DNA of 29,711 nt from Collinsella aerofaciens. GTDB lineage: Bacteria > Actinomycetota > Coriobacteriia > Coriobacteriales > Coriobacteriaceae. Under the pieces are notes generated by a model that did no database searches, was not told where the DNA came from, and was given only the letters and a program-made list of their open reading frames with translations. This document shows positions 15,351 to 23,407 of this stretch, one piece after another; the first letter of the stretch is position 1; each line of letters begins with the position of its first letter. The DNA lies in NCBI GenBank assembly GCA_030841765.1, contig JAUUSS010000015.1, forward strand, positions 1 through 29,711, written 5' to 3'. A program made the translations under genes and the position numbers.

Positions 15351-15902
15351 GTTGCCGAAATCAATAGGATAGGCCTCGCGCCCGCACAAGCGCTCCATCG
15401 GGTTCCCCTAATTCATCTGGGAAAACAACTGCAAACGATTGCAAGTGACCGGTGAACGGTCGAAAACTACCGTTCACCGATAATCTCAAAACTGGTTCTA
15501 ACTGGTATTAACTCAAAAAGACCAATTCACATATCTTCACAATGACCTGCAATTTTTCTACACGCTATTTTTAGCCGCCCTGCGTTGTTTAGGGACAGGA
15601 AAAGTTCCGATCTTTTGCCAAAGCATTTCGAAACGGTTTCAAAACCGCAGGTAGAAGTGTTAACGACCGGTAAACGGTCGATTTATCACCGTGAGCGGTG
15701 CAAAAACGTTTTACCGTATGAATCAACGAAAGCGATCTCTTCTGGGGTGATATAGTGACAACAACACGTCACGTGGTTACTACCAGTTTAGAAACCACTG
15801 GTCTTCAAAGAACGCTTTCTAAGAAGCTTTAAGGGCGAGCGCCCGCTGGCTTCCGAAAATCATCGGACTCAGATTGTACACACCTTCGGAAGGGAAATTT
15901 GA
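15351..15902 (+). promoter_or_regulatory. Complex PTS leader with many operator-like dyads
   Basis: About 550 nt without a gene, AT-richer than its surroundings. CG-centred palindromes of LacI/CcpA type are TGCAAACGATTGCA (15430-15443), GAAACGGTTTC (15631-15641) and AAAACGTTTT (15703-15712). ACCG/CGGT dyads are GACCG-N5-CGGTC at 15447-15461 and 15665-15679, GGTGAACGGT/ACCGTTCACC (15451-15460, 15469-15478) and CACCG/CGGTG (15687-15700). Two ACTGGT copies lie one helical turn apart (15491-15506). A -10-like TATAGT is at 15751-15756 without a good -35, as expected for an activated promoter. Confidence 0.7.
15772..15787 (+). promoter_or_regulatory. GntR/UTRA-type operator upstream of the PTS operon
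   Basis: CGTGGT-TACT-ACCAGT, a near-perfect dyad of the ACTGGT-N4-ACCAGT type known for NagR/DasR-like amino-sugar regulators. Thirteen bases (TGGTTACTACCAG, 15774-15786) are identical to the agaS promoter at 20066-20078. It lies just after the -10-like TATAGT, a repressing position. An extra ACTGGT half-site is at 15797-15802. Confidence 0.75.
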
Positions 15903-16346
15903 ATGGTTGGCTTTATTCTTACCGGTCATGGACAGTTCGCACCCGGCCTTGCAAGCGCTATCGCTATGGTTGCCGGCGACCAGCCTGCTTTTACCGTCGT
16001 TCCTTTTGAGGGCGACCAGGCCGCATCCTACGGTGAGGATCTCCGCGCCGCTATTACCGCCATGCGCGAGGAGTGCGATGGCGTGCTCGTCTTTACCGAC
16101 CTGCTTGGCGGCACCCCGTTCAACCAGTCGATGATGATTGCCCAGGATGTCGACAACGTCGAGGTTCTGACTGGCACCAACCTTCCCATGGTTATTGAGC
16201 TTCTGTTCCTCCGCGGCAACGCCACGCTCGCCGAGCTTGGGGAGCAGGCCGTGACCGTTGGCCAGACGGGCATCACCGCCCAGACGGTCGCATCCGTTGC
16301 CGGCTCCGACGAAGAGGATATCTTCGGCGACGAGGACGGCATCTAA
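15903..16346 (+). CDS. PTS mannose-family EIIA
   Basis: A 147-residue cytoplasmic IIA component of the mannose/GalNAc PTS family, taking phosphate from HPr and passing it to IIB. His9 in ILTGHGQFA is the expected phosphorylation site, and TDLLGGTPFN is the second family motif. The C-terminus is acidic. Start ATG at 15903 after GAAGGGA. Its stop shares one base with the YajC-like ATG (TAATG). It is the first gene of the operon. Confidence 0.92.
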   Translation: MVGFILTGHGQFAPGLASAIAMVAGDQPAFTVVPFEGDQAASYGEDLRAAITAMREECDGVLVFTDLLGGTPFNQSMMIAQDVDNVEVLTGTNLPMVIELLFLRGNATLAELGEQAVTVGQTGITAQTVASVAGSDEEDIFGDEDGI

Positions 16347-16627
16347 TGGCCGATTTCGGAGCCAACGTCCTGAGCTCCTCGGTCGCCCTTTTAGGCCTGC
16401 TTGTCATCATGGGCTTGATTTACACCATCTGGTCGCAAATCAACATGAAGAAGAAGCAGAAGTACTTCAAGGAGCTGCACACCGAGCTCAAGCCGGGTCA
16501 AGAGGTTCTTTTCGCCGGCGGTATCTACGGAACCGTCAAAGGCATCGAAGGCGAGAAGGTCCAGATCAAAGTCCGATCCGGAGCCGTCGTAGATGTTTCG
16601 CGTTACGCGATTCAGGAGATCAAGTAA
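16346..16627 (+). CDS. yajC: YajC-like protein inside a PTS operon
   Basis: A 93-residue YajC-family protein: an N-terminal transmembrane helix (about 10-27), a basic segment (NMKKKQKYFKELH), and a small beta domain with the typical KPGQEVLFAGGIYGTVKGIEG. YajC proper attaches to SecDF. YajC-like genes are known in streptococcal mannose-type PTS operons for host glycans (the hyaluronate operon), so a PTS-linked version is probable here. It is tightly coupled to the IIA gene. Confidence 0.85.
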   Translation: MADFGANVLSSSVALLGLLVIMGLIYTIWSQINMKKKQKYFKELHTELKPGQEVLFAGGIYGTVKGIEGEKVQIKVRSGAVVDVSRYAIQEIK

Positions 16628-16663
16628 CTGTCGTCAGCAAATAACGAAAGGAAGCTGATCAAC

Positions 16664-17146
16664 ATGGCAGAACCCAACATTCTTCTTACCCGCATCGATA
16701 ACCGACTGGTTCATGGTCAGGTTGCCACCCAGTGGAACTCCACCCTGGGCTCCAACCTCATCCTCGTCGCCAACGACGACGTGGCGTCCAACACCATGCG
16801 CCAGAACCTCATGAAGATGGCCGCTCCCGCCGGCGTCGCTACGCGTTTCTTCTCTCTGCAGAAGACCATCGACGTCATTGGCAAGGCGAGCCCGCGCCAG
16901 AAGATCTTCATCGTGGCCGAAACACCGGAAGACGTGCTTACGCTCGTCAAGGGCGGTGTGCCTATAAAGAAGGTAAACATCGGCAACATGCACATGTCGG
17001 AAGGAAAGCGCCAAGTCGCCACCTCCGTCGCAGTTAACGACGAGGATGTCGCTGCGTTTAAAGAGCTGCAGGAATTGGGGGTGGAGTTGGAGATCAGGCG
17101 CGTTCCGAGCACGCCTGTTGAGGACACGAGCAAGCTCTTCTCGTAA
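16664..17146 (+). CDS. PTS mannose-family EIIB
   Basis: A 160-residue IIB component. The active-site motif RIDNRLVHGQ carries the phospho-accepting His17. The core (ANDDVASN, KGGVPIKKVNIGNMH, ELQELGVELEIR) is standard for the family. It passes phosphate from IIA to sugar crossing IIC/IID. The ribosome site GAAAGGAAG lies upstream. An orphan paralogue without the active His is at 27115-27597. Confidence 0.93.
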   Translation: MAEPNILLTRIDNRLVHGQVATQWNSTLGSNLILVANDDVASNTMRQNLMKMAAPAGVATRFFSLQKTIDVIGKASPRQKIFIVAETPEDVLTLVKGGVPIKKVNIGNMHMSEGKRQVATSVAVNDEDVAAFKELQELGVELEIRRVPSTPVEDTSKLFS

Positions 17147-17163
17147 TCCTCGTGATCCACGTT

Positions 17164-17183
17164 GTCAGGAGTGAAACCCTGAC
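17164..17183 (+). other. Small intercistronic stem-loop
   Basis: GTCAGG/CCTGAC (17164-17169 with 17178-17183) in the 90-nt gap between the IIB and IIC genes. It may be a processing or stability element; no T-run follows. Confidence 0.4.
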
Positions 17184-17236
17184 GTTCTGTACGTGAAATC
17201 CAAAGTGCGTACATACATTTTGAAAGGAGGAGCAAG

Positions 17237-18037
17237 ATGGAATACTCGATCATCCAGATCGCTCTGGTCTTCGTCGTCACGTTCATCGCGGCAATCGACC
17301 AGTTTGACTTCCTCGAGTCTCTCTATCAGCCCATCGTCACCGGCGCCGTCATCGGTCTTATCCTTGGCGACCTCAACACCGGTCTTCTCGTGGGTGGTAC
17401 CTATCAGCTCATGACGATCGGCAACATGCCGATCGGAGGCGCTCAACCGCCTAACGCCGTCATCGGCGGCATCATGGCAGCCATTCTCGCTATCGCCACG
17501 GGCCTCGAGCCCAACGCGGCAGTCGGCCTCGCCATTCCGTTCGCTCTGCTTGGCCAGCTTGGCGTTACCCTGGTCTTCACGCTTATGTCCCCGCTTATGT
17601 CCACGGCCGATAACATGGCTCACAACGCGGACACCAAGGGCATCGAGCGCCTGAACTACTTCGCCATGGCTCTGCTCGGCCTGATCTTCGCTGTCGTCGT
17701 CACCCTGTTCTTCATCGCTGGCGCTACCATCGGTCAGACCATCGCTTCTGCCATCCCGACTTGGCTGCAGACCGGTCTCTCCGCTGCAGGCGGCATGATG
17801 CGCTTCGTCGGCTTCGCCGTCCTGCTCAAGGTTATGATGAACCGCGATATGTGGGGCTTCTTCCTCATGGGCTTTGGCCTCGCGCTCATCACCGTTGCCA
17901 ACGATTCTCTGGCAACCCCTGCCCTGCTCATCCTCGCTCTCATCGGCTTCGGCATCGCTTTCTGGGACTTCCAGCAGCAGACCGAGCTGAAGGGTGCAGC
18001 TGTTTCTGACGGAGGTGACTTCGAAGATGGCATCTAA
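17237..18037 (+). CDS. PTS mannose-family EIIC
   Basis: A 266-residue membrane permease subunit with about 6-8 hydrophobic segments and family motifs (AAIDQFDFLES, GLILGDLNTGLLVGGTYQL, GGAQPPNAVIGGIMA). It forms the sugar channel with IID. A strong Shine-Dalgarno, AAAGGAGG (17223-17230), precedes it. It overlaps the IID start by 11 nt. The motif spectrum fits GalNAc/galactosamine or mannose-type sugars; the sugar cannot be read from the sequence. Confidence 0.92.
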   Translation: MEYSIIQIALVFVVTFIAAIDQFDFLESLYQPIVTGAVIGLILGDLNTGLLVGGTYQLMTIGNMPIGGAQPPNAVIGGIMAAILAIATGLEPNAAVGLAIPFALLGQLGVTLVFTLMSPLMSTADNMAHNADTKGIERLNYFAMALLGLIFAVVVTLFFIAGATIGQTIASAIPTWLQTGLSAAGGMMRFVGFAVLLKVMMNRDMWGFFLMGFGLALITVANDSLATPALLILALIGFGIAFWDFQQQTELKGAAVSDGGDFEDGI

Positions 18038-19109
18038 TGAGTATGTGATCCCGGAGCACTACGAGGATCTCACTCCTGCTCCGCAGCTCGACCAGAAGAC
18101 CCTCAACAAGATGGCTTGGCGCTCCTGCTTCCTGCAGGCATCGTTTAACTACGAGCGTATGCAGGCCGCTGGCTGGCTCTACTCCATCATCCCCGGTCTG
18201 GAGAAGATCCACACCAACAAGAACGACCTCGCGGCTTCCATGAGCCACAACCTGGAGTTCTTCAACACCCACCCGTTCCTCGTTACCTTTGTTATGGGCA
18301 TCGTGCTTTCGCTCGAGCAGAACAAGGTTGACATCCCCACGATTCGCGCCGTCCGCGTCGCCGCAATGGGCCCGCTCGGTGGTATCGGTGACGCCCTGTT
18401 CTGGCTGACGCTCGTGCCTATCACGGCCGGCATCACCTCTAACATGGCCATCAACGGCAACGCCGCTGCGCCGATTATCTTCCTGGTGATCTTCAACGTC
18501 GTCCAGTTCGCTCTGCGCTTCTGGCTCATGAACTGGTCCTACAAGCTTGGCACCAGCGCTATTGACGCTCTGACCGCCAACATGCAGGCCTTCACGCGTG
18601 CCGCTTCCATCATGGGCGTCTTCGTCGTCGGTTGCCTGGTCGTCACCATGGGTGGCACCCAGATCAACCTCCAGATCCCCAACGGCACCACCCGTGGCCT
18701 CTCCGCTACTACCGTGATCGTCTCCGAGAAGGAGGCCGAGAACTTCACCGGTATGGAGGGCATCGATACCGAGACCGCTGAGGCCGGTACCATCGCCATG
18801 ACCGATGAGGACGGCAACGCCCTCACCGCTTCCGATGCCGACGGCAACGCTGTCGAGTGCGGCGTCACCGATCTGGGCAACGGCATGGAGTCCGTTACCT
18901 ACGGCACCGTCACCGAGGATCCGGTCAACTTCTCTGTTGCCGACACCCTCAACACCATCGTCCCGAAGCTCGTCCCGCTTATGCTTACGCTGCTGCTTTA
19001 CTACATGTTCGCTAAGCACAGCTGGACCCCGACCAAGGGCATTCTGCTGCTCTTCGTCCTCGGCATCCTGGGCGCTGGCCCGCTTGGTCTCTGGCCGAGC
19101 ATCTGGTAA
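18027..19109 (+). CDS. PTS mannose-family EIID with enlarged loop
   Basis: A 360-residue IID membrane subunit, partner of IIC. The ATG at 18027 is set by GGAGGTG (18011-18017). The N-terminal domain is standard (WRSCFLQASFNYERMQ, then VRVAAMGPLGGIGDALFW). Family members usually have 260-290 residues. The excess is between about residues 212 and 302: a soluble, acidic, Thr/Gly/Asp-rich stretch (DEDGNALTASDADGNAVECG) set between two membrane segments. The C-terminal helices (IVPKLVPLMLTLLLYYM) follow. The loop probably faces outside and might meet the sugar or a partner; this is inference. Confidence 0.92.
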   Translation: MASNEYVIPEHYEDLTPAPQLDQKTLNKMAWRSCFLQASFNYERMQAAGWLYSIIPGLEKIHTNKNDLAASMSHNLEFFNTHPFLVTFVMGIVLSLEQNKVDIPTIRAVRVAAMGPLGGIGDALFWLTLVPITAGITSNMAINGNAAAPIIFLVIFNVVQFALRFWLMNWSYKLGTSAIDALTANMQAFTRAASIMGVFVVGCLVVTMGGTQINLQIPNGTTRGLSATTVIVSEKEAENFTGMEGIDTETAEAGTIAMTDEDGNALTASDADGNAVECGVTDLGNGMESVTYGTVTEDPVNFSVADTLNTIVPKLVPLMLTLLLYYMFAKHSWTPTKGILLLFVLGILGAGPLGLWPSIW

Positions 19110-19175
19110 GGCTCTAGCTTGAGGGGTGTGTCCCTACGCGGCTCACACCCCGACCCCTTAAGCCATGTGTATGTT

Positions 19176-19213
19176 AAAAGCCGCGTGCTCGAAAGAGCGC
19201 GCGGCTTTTGTTT
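19176..19213 (+). terminator. Rho-independent terminator of the PTS operon
   Basis: A 15-bp stem (19176-19190 with 19195-19209, one G-U) with a GAAA loop, then TTTT and further T-rich sequence. A weaker 8-bp stem (19123-19130 with 19144-19151) precedes it. Confidence 0.92.
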
Positions 19214-19218
19214 TCTTG

Positions 19219-19256
19219 TTGATTCGGGTGTGGCAGACAGATAATGCTAGACACCC
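19219..19256 (+). promoter_or_regulatory. Candidate promoter of the GntR regulator
   Basis: TTGATT (19219-19224), 17 nt, then TAATGC (19242-19247). A dyad GGGTGT/ACACCC (19226-19231, 19251-19256) spans the -10. No ACTGGT site is seen here, so plain autoregulation through that motif is not supported. Confidence 0.45.
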
Positions 19257-19293
19257 AAGGTAGTAGCCGAGTTTGAGAAAATGGGAGGATAGG

Positions 19294-20025
19294 ATGGCGA
19301 TCGGAACGCGTAAGCAACCGCTGTACGATCAGCTGGTCGATATTCTGACCGAAAAGATCGACCATGAATATCGCGTCGGTGACATGATTCCTTCCGAGCG
19401 CGAACTTTCGGAGCGCTATGGTCTCTCGCGCACTACGGTACGCCTGGCTCTGCAGGAACTGGAGCGTTTAGGACTGGTGGTTCGGCAGCACGGTCGCGGC
19501 ACCTTTGTGACCGACCGTTCGGCAAAGGCAACCAATCTTATGCAGTCCTACAGCTTTACCGAGCAGATGCGCGCGATGGGTCGCGACCCCGAGACCACGA
19601 TTCTCGAGTTTTGCGAGATGGAGGCCGATAAGAATCTGGCCGAGCATATGGGATTGCGTATCGGCGATCGCATTTTTAAGCTCAAGCGCCTTCGTTCTGC
19701 CGACAACATGCCCATGATGGTCGAACGCAGCTATCTACCGGTTCGTCAATTTCTGTCCCTAAAGCGACCGCTACTGGAGCGTAAGCCGCTTTATGATGTG
19801 ATTGAGCAAGACTTTCAGCAAAAGATACGCGTGGCCGAAGAGGAGTTCTATGCGAGCATAGCCCGTCCCACCGACGCTCACCTTTTGGGAATTGTCGAGG
19901 GCTCGCCTGTGCTCGATTTGGTCAGGACTACGTATAACGAGTCAAACGAGGTTGTGGAGTACACACTCTCGGTTGCTCGTGCCGATCAGTTTAAATACAA
20001 GGTTTACCACCAGCGTAGCGATTAG
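19294..20025 (+). CDS. GntR-family (HutC/UTRA) transcriptional regulator
   Basis: A 243-residue regulator. Residues ~10-75 are the winged helix (PLYDQLVDILTEKI, PSERELSERYGLSRTTVRLALQEL, HGRGTFV); the rest is a UTRA effector domain (about 90-235), the NagR/DasR/PhnF type that binds phosphorylated amino sugars or similar. The ATG at 19294 follows GGGAGG; a TTG at 19273 is weaker. It lies between the PTS operon and agaS, both of which carry the ACTGGT-type dyad, so it is the probable local repressor, released by a hexosamine-6-phosphate. Confidence 0.9.
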   Translation: MAIGTRKQPLYDQLVDILTEKIDHEYRVGDMIPSERELSERYGLSRTTVRLALQELERLGLVVRQHGRGTFVTDRSAKATNLMQSYSFTEQMRAMGRDPETTILEFCEMEADKNLAEHMGLRIGDRIFKLKRLRSADNMPMMVERSYLPVRQFLSLKRPLLERKPLYDVIEQDFQQKIRVAEEEFYASIARPTDAHLLGIVEGSPVLDLVRTTYNESNEVVEYTLSVARADQFKYKVYHQRSD

Positions 20026-20063
20026 TGTCCGCATCGTTTCCATATGATGATTCTTTGCATTTA

Positions 20064-20100
20064 ACTGGTTACTACCAGATAACCAACCGAAGTGTATAAT
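20064..20100 (+). promoter_or_regulatory. agaS promoter with GntR-type operator
   Basis: The dyad ACTGGT-TACT-ACCAGA (20064-20079) lies where the -35 should be, upstream of a consensus TATAAT (20095-20100). The 13-mer TGGTTACTACCAG is shared with the PTS leader. Binding there would block polymerase. Confidence 0.75.
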
Positions 20101-20139
20101 TGCACGTCAGAGGATTACTTCTAGAGAGAGGTATTAGAA

Positions 20140-21306
20140 ATGTTCGAGAAGAGTGTCGAGGAGCTCACCGAGCTCGGCGCCCAGATCACCACGGCCGAGA
20201 TTGCTCAGCAGCCCGAGCTTTGGCGTGATACGCTCAACATCTATCGCGAGAACAAGGAGGCCATCGAGGCCTTCCTGGCCGAGGCTCGCGCTATGGGCGA
20301 GGGTCGTCTGTCCGTTGTCTTCACCGGTGCCGGTACGTCCGACTACGTTGGCGATACCTGCGCCCCGTACCTGCGTCACGCTGGCAACACTGATCTCTAC
20401 GACTTTAAGCCCATCGCCACGACCGACATCGTGAGCGCCCCGCGTGACTTCCTGCGCGCCGAGGATCCCACGCTCGTGGTTTCCTTTGCCCGCTCTGGCA
20501 ACAGCCCCGAGAGCCTTGCCGCCGTTGCCGTTGCCAAGGAGCTCGTCCACAACGTCAAGTTCCTCAACATCACCTGCGCTCCCGAGGGCAAGCTCGCCGT
20601 CGAGTCTGCCGATGATCCCAATGCGCTGACGCTGCTCATTCCGCGCGCCAACGACAAGGGCTTCGCCATGACCGGTTCTTATTCCTGCATGACCCTGCTC
20701 TCCACCCTTATTTTCGACACTGCCTCTGACGAGCAGAAGGCCGAGTGGGTCGAGACCATCGCCAAGATGGGCGAGGAGGTCATCTCCCGTGAGCCCGAGA
20801 TCGCCGATTACCTGGCTGGCGACTTCAACCGCGTGACCTACTTGGGTTCTGGCTCCTTCGGTGGCCTTGCCCAGGAGAGCCAGCTCAAGATCCTCGAGCT
20901 CGCTCACGGTCTGGTCGCTACTTCCTACGACACCTCCATGGGCTATCGTCACGGACCTAAGTCCTTTGTCGACGATAAGACGCTCGTCTTCGTGTTCGTC
21001 AACAACGACGCCTACACCCGTCAGTACGACATCGACATCCTCAACGAGATCGGTGGCGACGAGATCGCTCAGCACACCATCGCCGTTCAGCAGGAAGGTG
21101 CCACCGTCTATGAGGGCGAGTCCTTCACCTTTAAGGGCTACGAAGCGCTTCCCGAGGGCTACCTCGCTCTGCCGTTCGTGATGTTTGCCCAGGCCATCAG
21201 CCTGCTCAACTCCGTGCGCGTGGGCAACACGCCCGATACGCCGAGCCCCACCGGCACGGTCAACCGCGTGGTCAAGGGCGTGACGATTCACCCCTTCACC
21301 GCTTAA
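20140..21306 (+). CDS. agaS: AgaS-type sugar isomerase/deaminase (SIS domains)
   Basis: A 388-residue protein with two SIS domains of the AgaS family, related to the isomerase half of GlmS. Visible are VVFTGAGTSDYVGD (about 60-73), SFARSGNSPES (about 115), the second-domain YLGSGSFGGLAQES, and TSYDTSMGYRHGPKSF near 265, the conserved Glu/His-Gly-Pro segment of the active site. Family knowledge assigns deamination and isomerisation of galactosamine-6-phosphate to tagatose-6-phosphate; a glucosamine-6-phosphate role is possible. The tagatose-type kinase nearby favours the galactosamine route. Confidence 0.88.
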   Translation: MFEKSVEELTELGAQITTAEIAQQPELWRDTLNIYRENKEAIEAFLAEARAMGEGRLSVVFTGAGTSDYVGDTCAPYLRHAGNTDLYDFKPIATTDIVSAPRDFLRAEDPTLVVSFARSGNSPESLAAVAVAKELVHNVKFLNITCAPEGKLAVESADDPNALTLLIPRANDKGFAMTGSYSCMTLLSTLIFDTASDEQKAEWVETIAKMGEEVISREPEIADYLAGDFNRVTYLGSGSFGGLAQESQLKILELAHGLVATSYDTSMGYRHGPKSFVDDKTLVFVFVNNDAYTRQYDIDILNEIGGDEIAQHTIAVQQEGATVYEGESFTFKGYEALPEGYLALPFVMFAQAISLLNSVRVGNTPDTPSPTGTVNRVVKGVTIHPFTA

Positions 21307-21324
21307 TCGCGTCCCTCTGTAAGG

Positions 21325-21361
21325 GCGCCCGTCCGCTCATAACGGCGGGCGGGCGCTTTTT
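21325..21361 (+). terminator. Terminator after agaS
   Basis: A 12-bp stem (21325-21336 with 21345-21356, one G-U pair), an 8-nt loop and five T. Confidence 0.9.
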
Positions 21362-21422
21362 GTTTTACCTGAGCTGGGTATAGCATCACCACAGTCAACT
21401 GCTTTAGAAGCAAGGAGTGCAT

Positions 21423-22592
21423 ATGAGCACGTACGCAATTAAGGCTGACAAGTTCTTCTTGCCGGCAGGCCCGCAACTGGGCGGCTATCTTATGGTCGAG
21501 GACGGCGTCTTTGGCGCCTGGCAGGCCGACGAGCCCTCTTGCGAGATTAAGGACTACACGGGATCGTGGATCGCACCGGGTATGGTCGATACTCACATCC
21601 ATGGCTTCTACAACCACTCAACTACCGATAACGATCCCGAGGGCATCGATATCAGCTCAACCGAGCTCGCCCGTCGCGGTACCACCAGCTGGCTGCCCAC
21701 GACGTTCACCGATGGCGTCGAGCAGATCAAGGACGCCTGCGCCGCTATCGCCAAGGCGGACGAGGGCCGCGGCCCCGACTTCTGCGGTGCTCGCATTCAG
21801 GGCATCTACCTGGAGGGCCCCTTCTTTACCATGAAGCACGTGGGCGCGCAGAACCCCGCTTATCTTATCGATCCCTCCGAGGAGGTCTTCGATCAGTGGC
21901 AGGAGGCTGCGGGTGGTCGCATCGTTAAGAGCGCCATGGCGGCCGAGCGCGACGGTGCCGCTGCTTATGCGGCTGCTCTGAACGCCAAGGGTGTGGTGAC
22001 CAGCATCGGTCACTCCGACGCCACCTACGATGAGTGCATCGCCGCCATCAACGCCGGTGCCAGCTGCTTTACGCATACCTATAACGGTCAGCGCGGCCTG
22101 CATCACCGTGAGCCCGGTGTCGTGGGCGCTGCCATGTCCACGCCCGAGACCTACGCCGAGATCATCTGTGACGGCAAGCACGTAAACCCTGCCGCCATCA
22201 AGGCACTGCTGCAGGCAAAGGGCTGGCAGCACACGGTGCTCATCACCGACTGCCTGGGTTGCGGCGGCATGCCCGAGGGCAGCTACACCAGTGGTGGCAT
22301 GGACGTTATCATGAAGGACAACCTGTGCTGGCTCGCCGACGGCAAGAGCATTGCCGGCTCGGTGCTTACGCTTGCCCAGGGCGTCAAGAATATCGTCGAC
22401 TGGGGCATCGCCAGCGCCGATATCGCCATTCGCATGGCAACCGAGGTGCCGGCACGCTCCGCGCACATCGAGGATAAGTGCGGCAGCATCATGCCGGGTC
22501 GCGACGCCGACTTTGTCGTGTTCGACCATGAGCTCACCCTCGTCGAGACGTATGTTGGCGGCCAGAGCGTCGGCAACGCCTTTACCGAGTAA
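21423..22592 (+). CDS. nagA: N-acetylhexosamine-6-phosphate deacetylase
   Basis: A 389-residue amidohydrolase of the NagA/AgaA family that removes acetate from GlcNAc-6-P or GalNAc-6-P. The metal motif HIHG (His58, His60), the conserved YLEGPFF (Glu about 134), GHSDATYDE with a metal His, THTYNGQRGLHHREPG, and the catalytic Asp in TDCLGCGGM are all present. The ATG at 21423 follows AAGGAG; a GTG two codons earlier is less likely. It is separated from agaS by a terminator but has no obvious ACTGGT operator of its own. A fragment of a second nagA lies at 25299-25449. Confidence 0.93.
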   Translation: MSTYAIKADKFFLPAGPQLGGYLMVEDGVFGAWQADEPSCEIKDYTGSWIAPGMVDTHIHGFYNHSTTDNDPEGIDISSTELARRGTTSWLPTTFTDGVEQIKDACAAIAKADEGRGPDFCGARIQGIYLEGPFFTMKHVGAQNPAYLIDPSEEVFDQWQEAAGGRIVKSAMAAERDGAAAYAAALNAKGVVTSIGHSDATYDECIAAINAGASCFTHTYNGQRGLHHREPGVVGAAMSTPETYAEIICDGKHVNPAAIKALLQAKGWQHTVLITDCLGCGGMPEGSYTSGGMDVIMKDNLCWLADGKSIAGSVLTLAQGVKNIVDWGIASADIAIRMATEVPARSAHIEDKCGSIMPGRDADFVVFDHELTLVETYVGGQSVGNAFTE

Positions 22593-22596
22593 CGAT

Positions 22597-22635
22597 AAAA
22601 AAGACGGCGGGCCCGAAATTGCTCGGACCCGCCGT
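22597..22635 (-). terminator. Terminator of the flavodoxin-like gene, between converging genes
   Basis: Stem 22604-22616 with 22623-22635 (one mismatch). Six A at 22597-22602 read as a T-run on the minus strand. It may also stall + strand transcripts from nagA. Confidence 0.8.
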
Positions 22636-22666
22636 ATGAGTTAAACGCTCAAAAGCACCTTAACAG

Positions 22667-23251
22667 TTACAGCTTGTTAGCAATCTTCTTTGCCGTGCGC
22701 TTAACGCCGGCCACCAGACCTCCCGCAGGATGCTCCTTCTCGTATGCTAGGCGCTTCTCACGCTTGGCGTATTCTTCGACGATGATGTCGCCATACTCGT
22801 CTTCGATCTTGTCGAAGAAGTCGACGGCGCCCTTAATTTCCTCGGCGGTCGGGTGTCCCTTTTGGACACCGCCGGCGAGCTTGAATGGCCCCCACGTATC
22901 AAAACCGGGGCAGCCGTAGACACCCATAAAGATGGCCTGCTTCATGCGGCAGATACCATCGATATCCTTGCCGTACCACTTGTTTTTGCCACCGTAGGTC
23001 ATAAGGCCAAACACCTTGTCCTGCGGCTGCAGCACGTTCGTGAGCACGCGTGCCATGTCCTTGTCGATCTCGGAGTAATAGATTCCCGTGGCGACACCGA
23101 TCAGATGATATTCGTGCAGGTTGGGATACTCGTTTTTACCGAGTGCCTTTACATCGAGGGTATCGATCTCGGGGTGTGCCTCGACGATGGCGTCCACGAG
23201 CTTTTTCGTATTGCCGTGATGGCGCGAGGCGAAGAGGATGATGGTTCGCAT
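22667..23251 (-). CDS. Flavodoxin-like protein
   Basis: A 194-residue protein. The N-terminus TIILFASRHHGNTKKLVDAI has the layout of a flavodoxin FMN phosphate loop (S-x-x-x-G-N-T). GIYYSEIDKDM and FGLMTYGGKN match the two further flavin-contacting loops. The last ~50 residues are a basic helical extension. The ATG at 23251 (AAAGG upstream) is chosen; the open frame reaching 23623 overlaps the divergent epimerase gene and is not coding. Likely an electron carrier or small flavin reductase; the partner is unknown. It is the only minus-strand gene within the sugar locus. Confidence 0.82.
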   Translation of the reverse strand: MRTIILFASRHHGNTKKLVDAIVEAHPEIDTLDVKALGKNEYPNLHEYHLIGVATGIYYSEIDKDMARVLTNVLQPQDKVFGLMTYGGKNKWYGKDIDGICRMKQAIFMGVYGCPGFDTWGPFKLAGGVQKGHPTAEEIKGAVDFFDKIEDEYGDIIVEEYAKREKRLAYEKEHPAGGLVAGVKRTAKKIANKL

Positions 23252-23407
23252 AAGAAGGCCTTTCAGCTGTAATTGCATCAATGTCTGTATGGTACCCCGT
23301 TGCATGGCTGGGATACCGGACGTATCGATGAACGTGCGGGTTTGTCCTTTGGTCAGGGCCGAGACGGGTTCTTGCGAGCAAAAAGCAGTTGTTCGAAAGG
23401 ATGGGCA

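Noticed and set aside
17940..19019. 359-codon minus-strand frame over the IID gene
   Set aside because: Antisense shadow of a gene with strong family motifs and a good ribosome site.
20134..21291. 385-codon minus-strand frame over agaS
   Set aside because: Antisense shadow; no ribosome site and no domain.
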